A stretch of DNA of 36,230 nucleotides, taken from contig CALUQM010000023.1 in NCBI GenBank assembly GCA_944322925.1, forward strand, positions 1 to 36,230, read 5' to 3'. Origin of the DNA: an uncultured Bacteroidales bacterium. GTDB taxonomy: Bacteria > Bacteroidota > Bacteroidia > Bacteroidales > UBA932. A model generated the notes under the pieces. That model was not told the origin of the DNA, ran no database searches, and saw only the letters and a program-made list of their open reading frames with translations. This document shows, piece by piece, positions 24,047 through 31,238 of the stretch (positions within the stretch are counted from its first letter, which is position 1; each line of letters starts with the position of its first letter). The position numbers were made by a program, and so were the translations under genes.

Positions 24047-26398
24047 ATGATACAGAAAAGGAAATCTGCCTCCGACAGGAAAACATCAAGGAATATCCTG
24101 CAGGCCCTGAGCTGGATAGCGGGGATTGCATGCCTCGTCTATGCCGTGTCTTTCCTCGTGAAAAGAAGTTATGATGTCATGAAACGGAATACTGAAAAAG
24201 GATATGTGTCCAGGCCGGAACCGGTCATCGAAGACGGACGGCTGACTCCGGAAGTCCTGCTGTCCTTCGGCAAGGTCTCGGACCCGCAGGTCTCCCCGGA
24301 CGGAGCATACATATTATATAATGTATCCTACACTTCGATTGAAGAAAACAAGTCATGCGGCAACCTGTATGTCTGCAACACGGACGGCAGCGGAAGATTC
24401 CAACTGACTGCAAGCGCTGAAAGCATCAGCAATGCACGCTGGTGCGACAACGGCAGAAAAATCATATACCTCAAGGGAGGGCAGATCTGGACCGCAGGCA
24501 TCAGGAAGACAGATAAGGGATGGAGACTGAGAAACGAAGAACAGATGTCCGACATTCCTGCCGGCGTCAGCGAATTCAGTCTTTCTCCTGACGAAACCAT
24601 GATAATGTACACGAGCCGCGTCAAGGGCATGGTCAGGACACCTTCCGACATATACGCCGATCTCGCCAAGGCGGACGCCTACTGCACCGATGACCTGATG
24701 TACAGGCACTGGGATCACTGGGTCACTGAAATTCCGCATACGTTCATCGCCAGGATCAATATAAGGTCAGGCAAATCCAGAAACATCCTGCCGGAAAATT
24801 CCACCGACATTCTGGCGGGCGAAAACGGCCTGTACGAACTTCCTGCCGAACCGTTCAGCGGCATGGAACAGCTGGATTGGAGTCCCGACGGGAAAACCAT
24901 TGCATATTCATGCAAGAAGATGGCCGGGAAAAGGTATGCCTTCTCCACCGACTCGGACATATACCTGTATGACGTTGCATCCGGAAAATGCACGCAAATA
25001 CTTGTCGGCGGAGGATACGACACGACTCCTGTCTGGTCGCCGGACGGCAGCATGCTCTGTTGGACAAGCATGGAAAGAGACGGATATGAAGCGGACAAAC
25101 AGAGACTGATGGTCGCGGATATCGGATGGAAGGACCCTGACGGAAACGGATACAGGATGCCGGTAGCCGGCAACATACGTGACCTGACGTCGGATTTCAG
25201 ATACAATGCCTCGGCTCCGGTATGGTCTCCGGATTCGAAAACGATATATTTCTCTGCCCTGGCAGAAGGGCTCCAGGGCATCTTTGCAGTAGAAACGGCT
25301 GCCGGAAGCGGCATACGCAGGATAACAGGGGAAGATCTGTGGTATGACTTCAGTTCTCCTTTCAGGATAGACTGCACTGACGGCCGGACCGAACTGCTTG
25401 CGTCATGGTGCAGCATGGACTTTCCTTCGGAACTGGTATCGGTAGATATCTGCGGTGACAGCACTTCCATAAAACCTGTGACCTCCGAGAACTCATATAT
25501 CCTCGACAGGCTTGCCGGAACCAGGACGGAGGCAAGACAGATCAGGACAGTGGACGGCAAGGATATGCTGACCTGGGTCATATACCCGCCGGAATTCGAT
25601 GAGAACAAGGTCTATCCTTCGATACTCATCTGCCTCGGCGGACCTCAGGGGACTTTGAGCCAGGGCTGGTCATACAGATGGAACTACAGGATGATGGCAT
25701 CGCAGGGGTATGTCGTCGTATTGCCGAACAGGCGCGGTACTACAGCTTTCGGACAGGAATGGACCGAACAGATTTCCGGCGATTACTGCGGGCTGAACAT
25801 CCAGGATTACCTGTCCGCGGCCAAAGCTCTCAAATCCGAGAAATATATAGGCAAAATGGCAGCCTGCGGAGCCAGCTACGGAGGATATTCGGTATATTAC
25901 CTTTGCGGCGTACACGGCGATGTATTCGATGCGTTCATAGCTCATGCCGGCATTTTCAATGAAGAGCAGATGTACATGACGACAGAAGAAATGTGGTTCC
26001 CCAACTGGGACAACGGAGGTCTGCACGAAGCGGAAATAGCTCCGGAAGTCGGTACCGGGAGCTGTCCTGTCGGTCCTGCGGGTGACGGCGAGACTTTCGG
26101 AGGGATAAGGCAGGGAGGTTCTCCGTGGAGTACCGTGCCGGCATCGGTCAGACATTACGCCAACTCTCCGCACAAATTCGTCACCGACTGGCACACGCCT
26201 CTGCTCGTCACCCACGGAGCCATGGATTTCAGGGTGCCGGCAGACCAGGGCATGGCTGCCTACAACGCGGCCCAGATGATGGGAGTGCCGTCAAGGCTCA
26301 TCATATTTCCTGATGAAAACCACTGGATACAGAAGCCTCAGAACGCACTGTTCTGGCACCGGGAGTATTTCAAATGGCTTGACAGATACCTGCGCTGA
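24047..26398 (+). CDS. Membrane-anchored S9 prolyl-oligopeptidase-family peptidase
   Basis: 783 residues. One transmembrane segment lies near the N-terminus (about residues 18-40, SWIAGIACLVYAVSFLV), so the enzyme is probably tethered facing the periplasm. Residues about 65-480 are a propeller with PD40/TolB-like units (VSPDGAYILY, WSPDGKTIAYS, WSPDGSMLCW, WSPDSKTIYFS). The C-terminal alpha/beta hydrolase has Ser610 (GASYGGY), Asp727 (GAMDFRVP) and His759 (DENHW) as the catalytic triad. The family includes dipeptidyl and acylaminoacyl peptidases. About 33 residues around 657-689 look like an in-frame insertion (see findings). It follows the WYL gene by 16 bp. Confidence 0.9.
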   Translation: MIQKRKSASDRKTSRNILQALSWIAGIACLVYAVSFLVKRSYDVMKRNTEKGYVSRPEPVIEDGRLTPEVLLSFGKVSDPQVSPDGAYILYNVSYTSIEENKSCGNLYVCNTDGSGRFQLTASAESISNARWCDNGRKIIYLKGGQIWTAGIRKTDKGWRLRNEEQMSDIPAGVSEFSLSPDETMIMYTSRVKGMVRTPSDIYADLAKADAYCTDDLMYRHWDHWVTEIPHTFIARINIRSGKSRNILPENSTDILAGENGLYELPAEPFSGMEQLDWSPDGKTIAYSCKKMAGKRYAFSTDSDIYLYDVASGKCTQILVGGGYDTTPVWSPDGSMLCWTSMERDGYEADKQRLMVADIGWKDPDGNGYRMPVAGNIRDLTSDFRYNASAPVWSPDSKTIYFSALAEGLQGIFAVETAAGSGIRRITGEDLWYDFSSPFRIDCTDGRTELLASWCSMDFPSELVSVDICGDSTSIKPVTSENSYILDRLAGTRTEARQIRTVDGKDMLTWVIYPPEFDENKVYPSILICLGGPQGTLSQGWSYRWNYRMMASQGYVVVLPNRRGTTAFGQEWTEQISGDYCGLNIQDYLSAAKALKSEKYIGKMAACGASYGGYSVYYLCGVHGDVFDAFIAHAGIFNEEQMYMTTEEMWFPNWDNGGLHEAEIAPEVGTGSCPVGPAGDGETFGGIRQGGSPWSTVPASVRHYANSPHKFVTDWHTPLLVTHGAMDFRVPADQGMAAYNAAQMMGVPSRLIIFPDENHWIQKPQNALFWHREYFKWLDRYLR

Positions 26399-26476
26399 TC
26401 CCATTGCCTGCCGTAGCGGGAAAGCCGCGGCGAAAAATTTTTTCCGAATTTTTAAGGTTATTCCGCTTATTAATCA

Positions 26477-26484
26477 TAATTTTG
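26477..26484 (+). promoter_or_regulatory. nadB: Predicted -7 box upstream of nadB
   Basis: TAATTTTG matches TAnnTTTG exactly and lies 15 bp before the nadB ATG, in an A/T-rich 101-bp gap after the peptidase gene. The implied 5' leader is very short (about 8-10 nt). No clear -33 element was seen. Confidence 0.45.
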
Positions 26485-26499
26485 TAAAATTTTTCTGCT

Positions 26500-28083
26500 A
26501 TGACACGGGAATTTGACTATGTGATTGTCGGCAGCGGACTGGCCGGTCTCTATTCCGCCTTGTGCGCCTCCAGATACGGGAAAGTAGGGATAGTAACGAA
26601 AATGGACATGACTGACAGCAATTCTTACAATGCCCAGGGAGGCATTGCAGCCGTGTCCGGCAAGGATGATGACCCGAAACTGCACTTCGAAGACACGATA
26701 ATCGCAGGAAGAGGACTGTGCGACTATCCGGCAGTGGACATTCTCGTGAACGAAGGCCCCGAACTCATACATGATCTCATTGAAAAAGGCATGCACTTCG
26801 ATGTCACCGACAGCGGGAAACTTGCTCTCGGCCTCGAAGGAGGACATCACAGAAGGAGAATCCTGCATGCAGGAGGCGACGCGACAGGAAGACTCGTGAC
26901 AAGTTTCGTACTTGAACTTGTGAAAAAGGAGCAGAACATAGAAATCATACCTCACTGCTCGCTGATCGGGTTTCTCGTTTCGGACAACGTGTGCGACGGG
27001 GTCAGATGCTGGAATTTCATGGAAAATTCCGAAGAACTCATTTACGGCAAGAACATAATTCTGGCAAGCGGCGGAGTAGCCGCTATTTACCCGAGGACTA
27101 CGAATCCTAAGACGACAACCGGAGACGGACTTGCCATAGCCTACAAGGCAGGCTGCCCCGTTGAAGACATGGAGTTCATCCAGTTCCACCCGACGGCCAT
27201 TGCCAAGGAAGGGGCAGACAGTTTTCTCGTAAGTGAAGCCGTACGCGGAGAAGGTGCCCGTCTGCTGAATCTCAAGGGTGAAAGATTCATGGTCGGGGCC
27301 CACGAACTCGCGGAACTCGCCCCGCGTGATGTCGTAGCACAGAAAATCGACGAACAGATACGCAAGGAAGGCAAAGGTTACGTATATCTGTCACTGAAGC
27401 ATCTCGATCCGGACCTTATAAAATCCAGATTCCCTACTATTTATGCAAAGTGTACCGAATACGGGATCGACATGTGCGACCGAATCCCGATCGCCCCTGC
27501 CGCACACTATACGGTAGGCGGAGTGTGCTGCGATGAAAACGGAGAAACCGGAATCAGGCATCTGTATGTATGCGGAGAAGTGGCATCCACCGGAATAATG
27601 GGAGCCAACAGACTGGCATCCAACTCTCTGATAGAATGTATGGTCTTTGCACAAAGAGCCATCAGGGATTCCCTCTCACGGAAGGACTGCGGCAGGGAAA
27701 GACCCGAATACGGGATGCTGCTCCACTGCAATCCCGGCAACAAGGCTTTATACTCTGCGGTCAGGGAGAAAGTTTCCGGAATAATGTCCGGCCATGCCGG
27801 CATAGTCCGCAGCGAGGAAGGACTGAAGAAGGGACTTGAAGCGCTCGAAAGCCTGGAAAAGGAACTTGCCGGTTCCGGGACTTTCGACAAGGACGAAATA
27901 TATTGCTGCCTCGCATCCAATCTGCTGACGACTGCCGGACTGATCATCAGGGGGGCGCTTTTCAGAAAAGAAAGCCGCGGATGCCATTACAGATCCGATT
28001 ATCCTGAGGAACGGGCTGAATTCAAGGTGCACACAGTCCAGCAATACGGTCACGAGATCAAAGTATCACCTGTAAAAGAATAA
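26500..28083 (+). CDS. nadB: L-aspartate oxidase
   Basis: 527 residues. It oxidises L-aspartate to iminoaspartate, the first step of de novo NAD synthesis, in the cytosol with FAD. The N-terminal FAD-binding fold is shown by DYVIVGSGLAGLYSAL. NAQGGIAAV, HRRRILHAGGDATGR, QFHPTAI, RGEGARLLN and APAAHYTVGGV are hallmarks of the succinate dehydrogenase/aspartate oxidase flavoprotein family. The association with nadC and nadA settles the call against fumarate reductase. GEVASTGIMGANRLASNSL near residue 360 is the second FAD segment. It is the first gene of nadB-nadC-nadA; nadC begins 5 bp after its stop. Confidence 0.96.
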   Translation: MTREFDYVIVGSGLAGLYSALCASRYGKVGIVTKMDMTDSNSYNAQGGIAAVSGKDDDPKLHFEDTIIAGRGLCDYPAVDILVNEGPELIHDLIEKGMHFDVTDSGKLALGLEGGHHRRRILHAGGDATGRLVTSFVLELVKKEQNIEIIPHCSLIGFLVSDNVCDGVRCWNFMENSEELIYGKNIILASGGVAAIYPRTTNPKTTTGDGLAIAYKAGCPVEDMEFIQFHPTAIAKEGADSFLVSEAVRGEGARLLNLKGERFMVGAHELAELAPRDVVAQKIDEQIRKEGKGYVYLSLKHLDPDLIKSRFPTIYAKCTEYGIDMCDRIPIAPAAHYTVGGVCCDENGETGIRHLYVCGEVASTGIMGANRLASNSLIECMVFAQRAIRDSLSRKDCGRERPEYGMLLHCNPGNKALYSAVREKVSGIMSGHAGIVRSEEGLKKGLEALESLEKELAGSGTFDKDEIYCCLASNLLTTAGLIIRGALFRKESRGCHYRSDYPEERAEFKVHTVQQYGHEIKVSPVKE

Positions 28084-28088
28084 AGACA

Positions 28089-28928
28089 ATGAACAAGGAA
28101 AGTCTGATCGAGGCCCTTATCGACCTCGCTATTGAAGAAGATATAGAATCCGGCGACATAAGCACGGACGCAATAATCCCTGTCAAATCCAAAGCTACCG
28201 CCCTGATGACGGCAAAGGCAGACGGAGTGATTTCCGGGCTGGAAGTAATACGGAAGGTTTACGAAAGGTTCGAAGATGACTTCGGCTGGAAAGAATTTGT
28301 CCATGACGGAGACAAGGTAAAGAAAGGAGACAGGATTCTGGAAATCAAGGCCGGGTACAGGACCTTGCTTTACGGTGAAAGGCTTTCGCTGAATATTCTT
28401 CAGAGAATGTCCGGTATTGCAACGGCGACTGCAAAATATGTAGCAGAACTGGAAGGCACCGGAACCGTTCTTCTCGATACGAGAAAGACTGCTCCCGGAA
28501 TGCGTATTCTCGACAAGATGGCTGTCAAGGACGGCGGAGGAAAGAACCACAGGATGGGGCTTTACGACATGATAATGCTCAAGGACAATCACATCAAGAT
28601 AGCCGGAGGTATTCCTGCAGCCGTAGCTGCAGTAAGGAAAAACCTGCCGCTGAGCATAAAACTCGAGGTCGAGACTACCACTCTCGAGGAAGTCCGTCAG
28701 GCAATCGAGGCCGGCGCGGACATCATCATGCTCGACAACATGGACACCGCGACAATGGCCGAGGCGGTAAAACTTATCGGAGGGAAGGCAAAGACCGAAG
28801 CTTCCGGCAACATGAGTATCCCGCGTCTGAAAGAGGTTGCCGCCACAGGAGTCGACTACATCAGCGTCGGTGCCCTGACTCATTCTGTCACCGCACTCGA
28901 CATCAGTATGAACATCACCCAGGATTGA
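28089..28928 (+). CDS. nadC: Nicotinate-nucleotide pyrophosphorylase (quinolinate phosphoribosyltransferase)
   Basis: 279 residues, the usual length. It converts quinolinate and PRPP to nicotinate mononucleotide with loss of CO2. Family segments: EDIESGDIST near the N-terminus, GERLSLNILQRMSGIAT, DTRKTAPGMRILDK, KDGGGKNHRMGLYDMIMLKDNH (quoted in part: NHRMGLYDMIMLKDNH), EVETTTLEE, IIMLDNMD and SGNMSIPRLKEVAATGVDYISVG (in part: GVDYISVGALTHS). These form the alpha/beta barrel active site. It sits between nadB (5-bp gap) and nadA (1-bp gap), so the three are almost certainly one transcript. Confidence 0.96.
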   Translation: MNKESLIEALIDLAIEEDIESGDISTDAIIPVKSKATALMTAKADGVISGLEVIRKVYERFEDDFGWKEFVHDGDKVKKGDRILEIKAGYRTLLYGERLSLNILQRMSGIATATAKYVAELEGTGTVLLDTRKTAPGMRILDKMAVKDGGGKNHRMGLYDMIMLKDNHIKIAGGIPAAVAAVRKNLPLSIKLEVETTTLEEVRQAIEAGADIIMLDNMDTATMAEAVKLIGGKAKTEASGNMSIPRLKEVAATGVDYISVGALTHSVTALDISMNITQD

Positions 28929-28929
28929 T

Positions 28930-29850
28930 ATGGAGAATATACGGGAACGGATATCACGGTTGAAGAAAGAGCGCAATGCGGTTATCCTTGCGCATTACTA
29001 TGCGGCGCCCGAAGTCCAGGACGTGGCTGACTTTCTCGGGGATTCCCTCGGCCTGTCCCGTCTGGCTGCCACGACTGACGCATCCGCAATCATTTTCGGC
29101 GGTGTCCATTTCATGGCAGAGACTGCCGCAATCATATCTCCGGAAAAACGTGTTTTCGCACCTGCACCGGATGCGGGGTGCTCGCTGGCCGACAGCGTGG
29201 ATGCCGCAGCCCTGAGAAAATGGAAGGAGGCCCATCCCGAGGGAATCATCGTCAGCTACGTCAATACTACGGCGGCCGTAAAGGCGGAAACAGATTACTG
29301 CTGCACTTCCGCAAACGCCGTCAAGGTAATTCAGGCTCTTCCGGAAAACAGGGAAATACTCTTCGGTCCCGACAGGAATCTCGGAACTCATATCATGGAA
29401 ATTACGGGAAGGAAAATGGAACTGTGGAGCGGAGTATGCACCGTTCATGATGAGATTTCATCCGGAATGATACTCGATGCCGCCGCCAGATATCCCGATG
29501 CCGATATTCTCATCCATCCGGAAGCCGCATGTTCAGGTGACTCGGAAGTTCTGCAGCTTGGCAGCGTATATTTCTATTCGACTGCGGGAATGCTCTCGCA
29601 TGTCTCCGGATCGGACAAAAAGAAATTCGTGATAGCTACCGAAATCGACACAATACATCAGCTCAGAAAAGAGAACCCTGAAAAGATTTTCATTCCGCTT
29701 GCCCCTTCCCTTCTGTGCAATGAGATGAAGAAAGTCACCCTCGATAAAATCCTTGCCAGCCTTGAACATGGTGAAGGCGAGGTCCTGATCGACAGCCGCA
29801 CCCGTGAACGTGCACTTCTGCCGATACGAAGGATGCTTGAAATAGGATGA
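28930..29850 (+). CDS. nadA: Quinolinate synthase
   Basis: 306 residues, the usual length. It condenses iminoaspartate with dihydroxyacetone phosphate to make quinolinate and carries an oxygen-sensitive 4Fe-4S cluster. The three expected cluster cysteines are Cys84 (DAGCSLAD), Cys170 (SGVCTVHD) and Cys263 (LLCNEMKK), at spacings close to characterised NadA proteins. Other landmarks are ILAHYYAAPEVQDVADFLGDS near the start (part: AHYYAAPEVQDVADFLGD), FGGVHFMAETA, SYVNTTAAVKA and FGPDRNLG. It follows nadC by 1 bp and is the last gene of the NAD operon. Confidence 0.96.
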   Translation: MENIRERISRLKKERNAVILAHYYAAPEVQDVADFLGDSLGLSRLAATTDASAIIFGGVHFMAETAAIISPEKRVFAPAPDAGCSLADSVDAAALRKWKEAHPEGIIVSYVNTTAAVKAETDYCCTSANAVKVIQALPENREILFGPDRNLGTHIMEITGRKMELWSGVCTVHDEISSGMILDAAARYPDADILIHPEAACSGDSEVLQLGSVYFYSTAGMLSHVSGSDKKKFVIATEIDTIHQLRKENPEKIFIPLAPSLLCNEMKKVTLDKILASLEHGEGEVLIDSRTRERALLPIRRMLEIG

Positions 29851-29890
29851 AACAGCGATGCAATGATATTTCATTTTCTCTGAAAATTGT

Positions 29891-29898
29891 TATCTTTG
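29891..29898 (+). promoter_or_regulatory. Predicted -7 box of the tRNA-Arg gene
   Basis: TATCTTTG is an exact TAnnTTTG match ending 11 bp before the first base of the tRNA. The spacing suits transcription starting a few bases ahead of the mature 5' end. It may also serve fabD downstream. Confidence 0.55.
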
Positions 29899-29909
29899 CA
29901 TTCCGTTCC

Positions 29910-29981
29910 GCCTCCGTAGTTTAATGGATAGAATTTCAGATTCCGGTTCTGACGGTTGGGGTTCGATTCCCCACGGGGGTA
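29910..29981 (+). tRNA. tRNA-Arg (anticodon CCG)
   Basis: The 72-nt cloverleaf has acceptor strand GCCTCCG pairing with CGGGGGT (two G-U pairs), a D-arm region TAGTTTAATGGATAGAA, and anticodon stem TCAGA/TCTGA (29936-29940 / 29948-29952). The loop is TTCCGGT with anticodon CCG at 29943-29945, reading CGG arginine codons. The T-arm is TGGGG-TTCGATT-CCCCA, and the discriminator is A. CCA is not encoded. It lies between nadA and fabD, and both flanks look undisturbed. Confidence 0.95.
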
Positions 29982-30003
29982 CAAATGATATTAAATTTAC
30001 GAT

Positions 30004-30897
30004 ATGAAGAAAGCATACGTTTTTCCCGGACAGGGCTCACAGTTCCCCGGGATGGCAAAAGACCTTTATGAGTCTGACGCCCGCGCCAAGGAAATGCTCG
30101 AAAAGGCGAATGAAATTCTCGGGTTCAGAATAACGGACATCATGTTCAACGGAACGCCCGAGGAGCTCAAGGCAACCAAAGTTACCCAGCCTGCAGTATT
30201 CCTGCATTCAGTCGTACTGGCAAAATGCTATGAAGGCTTTGCTCCGGACATGGTTGCCGGACATTCTCTCGGCGAATTTTCAGCATTGGCAGCAGCAGGA
30301 GCAATGGATTTCGAAGATGCACTCAAACTCGTATCCATCAGGGCTCAGGCCATGCAGAAAGCCTGCGAAATCAAGCCGTCTACCATGGCCGCAATCATAG
30401 CTCTCCCTACCGAGAAAGTCGAAGAAATATGCGCGACATGCTCAGGTGTCGTCGTTCCTGCAAACTACAACTGCGACGGACAAATAGTAATATCGGGTGA
30501 AATCGATGCCATCAATGAGGCTTGCGAGAAAATGAAGGCCGCAGGTGCAAAGCGCGCACTCATCCTTCAGGTCGGAGGAGCATTCCACTCCCCTCTCATG
30601 GAACCTGCCCGCGAGGAACTTGCCAAAGCTATCGAAACCACTTCGTTCAAGGTACCTGTCTGCCCTGTCTATCAGAATGTTACTTCTATGCCGTCTACCG
30701 ATCCCGACACCATCAAGAAGAATCTGCTCGCGCAGCTGACTTCTCCTGTCAAGTGGACTCAGAGCGTAAAGAACATGATTGCAGACGGAGCAGGATATTT
30801 CATGGAAATCGGTCCGGGAACAGTGCTTCAGGGCCTCATCAAGAAGATTGCAGGCGATACCGTCACCATAGAAGGCATCAGCGCCCTTGGCAAATAA
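30004..30897 (+). CDS. fabD: Malonyl-CoA:ACP transacylase
   Basis: 297 residues, the normal length. It loads malonyl groups from CoA onto acyl carrier protein for fatty-acid synthesis in the cytosol. It has FPGQGSQFPGMAKDLY at the N-terminus and the nucleophile Ser88 in GHSLGEFSAL. It also has the conserved Arg in SIRAQAMQ, the catalytic His in GGAFHSPLM, and the ending segment MEIGPGTVLQGLIKKI. It begins 22 bp after the tRNA-Arg gene and may share its promoter. Base composition and codon use look ordinary. Confidence 0.96.
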   Translation: MKKAYVFPGQGSQFPGMAKDLYESDARAKEMLEKANEILGFRITDIMFNGTPEELKATKVTQPAVFLHSVVLAKCYEGFAPDMVAGHSLGEFSALAAAGAMDFEDALKLVSIRAQAMQKACEIKPSTMAAIIALPTEKVEEICATCSGVVVPANYNCDGQIVISGEIDAINEACEKMKAAGAKRALILQVGGAFHSPLMEPAREELAKAIETTSFKVPVCPVYQNVTSMPSTDPDTIKKNLLAQLTSPVKWTQSVKNMIADGAGYFMEIGPGTVLQGLIKKIAGDTVTIEGISALGK

Positions 30898-30929
30898 TAT
30901 TACGGGATAAAGTCCTGTCAGGCTTTTCT

Positions 30930-30988
30930 GCCGGAGGAATGGAACTGTTCCAGAACTGGACGTTTTGCCATAGCTCCGGCTTCCATTC
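30930..30988. repeat. Interleaved inverted repeats A-B-A'-B' downstream of fabD
   Basis: GCCGGAG (30930-30936) and GAATGGAA (30937-30944) are adjacent. Their complements CTCCGGC (30974-30980) and TTCCATTC (30981-30988) are also adjacent and in the same order. This gives the interleaved topology of an H-type pseudoknot or of two mutually exclusive hairpins, not a simple stem. It starts 33 nt after the fabD stop. The rest of the gap, 30898-30929, shows nothing else. Confidence 0.35.
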
Positions 30989-30989
30989 G

Positions 30990-31228
30990 TTAGGCCTTTT
31001 CATCTGCAGGAACCATTCCCTGAAAATATGATGAAGTCAGGAGTCCGGCTCTGGACGGGGAACTGACATTTGCCGTTACATAGGCGTCCGTAAACCTGAC
31101 GCCCTCGGCACAATATGCCGACAGATTGGGCATCGCCTGCCGGATACCTCCCGAGGTCCGGCGGCAGACAGCAGACAAGTCGAGGCTCCTCCGGCCACAA
31201 GTGATGTAAGAATTCCGGTTTTCCGCAT
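30990..31228 (-). pseudogene. Decayed N-terminal stub of a sulfatase gene
   Basis: Reading from 31228 on the minus strand, a Met opens a signal-peptide-like stretch (MRKTGILTSLVAGGAS, then TCLLSAAGP). The frame then shifts, and in the frame from about 31145 to 30990 a sulfatase N-terminus continues: PNLSAYCAEGVRFTDAYVTANV followed by Ser-Ser-Pro-Ser-Arg-Ala-Gly-Leu-Leu (motif codons at about 31064-31050). The usual metal-site block (NILFIFVDDLGYGD type) between them is missing, and the protein stops 22 residues after the motif. About 400 C-terminal residues are absent. It lies 10 bp after the stop of the intact sulfatase on the same strand, so it was probably the next gene in that operon. Confidence 0.8.
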
Positions 31229-31238
31229 TTCCGAAAAT

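Noticed and set aside
26399-26499. NAD-responsive riboswitch upstream of nadB.
   Set aside because: The leader after the predicted promoter box is only about 10 nt, too short for a riboswitch.
29910-29981. tRNA-Arg as an integration attachment site.
   Set aside because: No integrase and no duplicated tRNA 3' end were seen nearby, and fabD follows directly.
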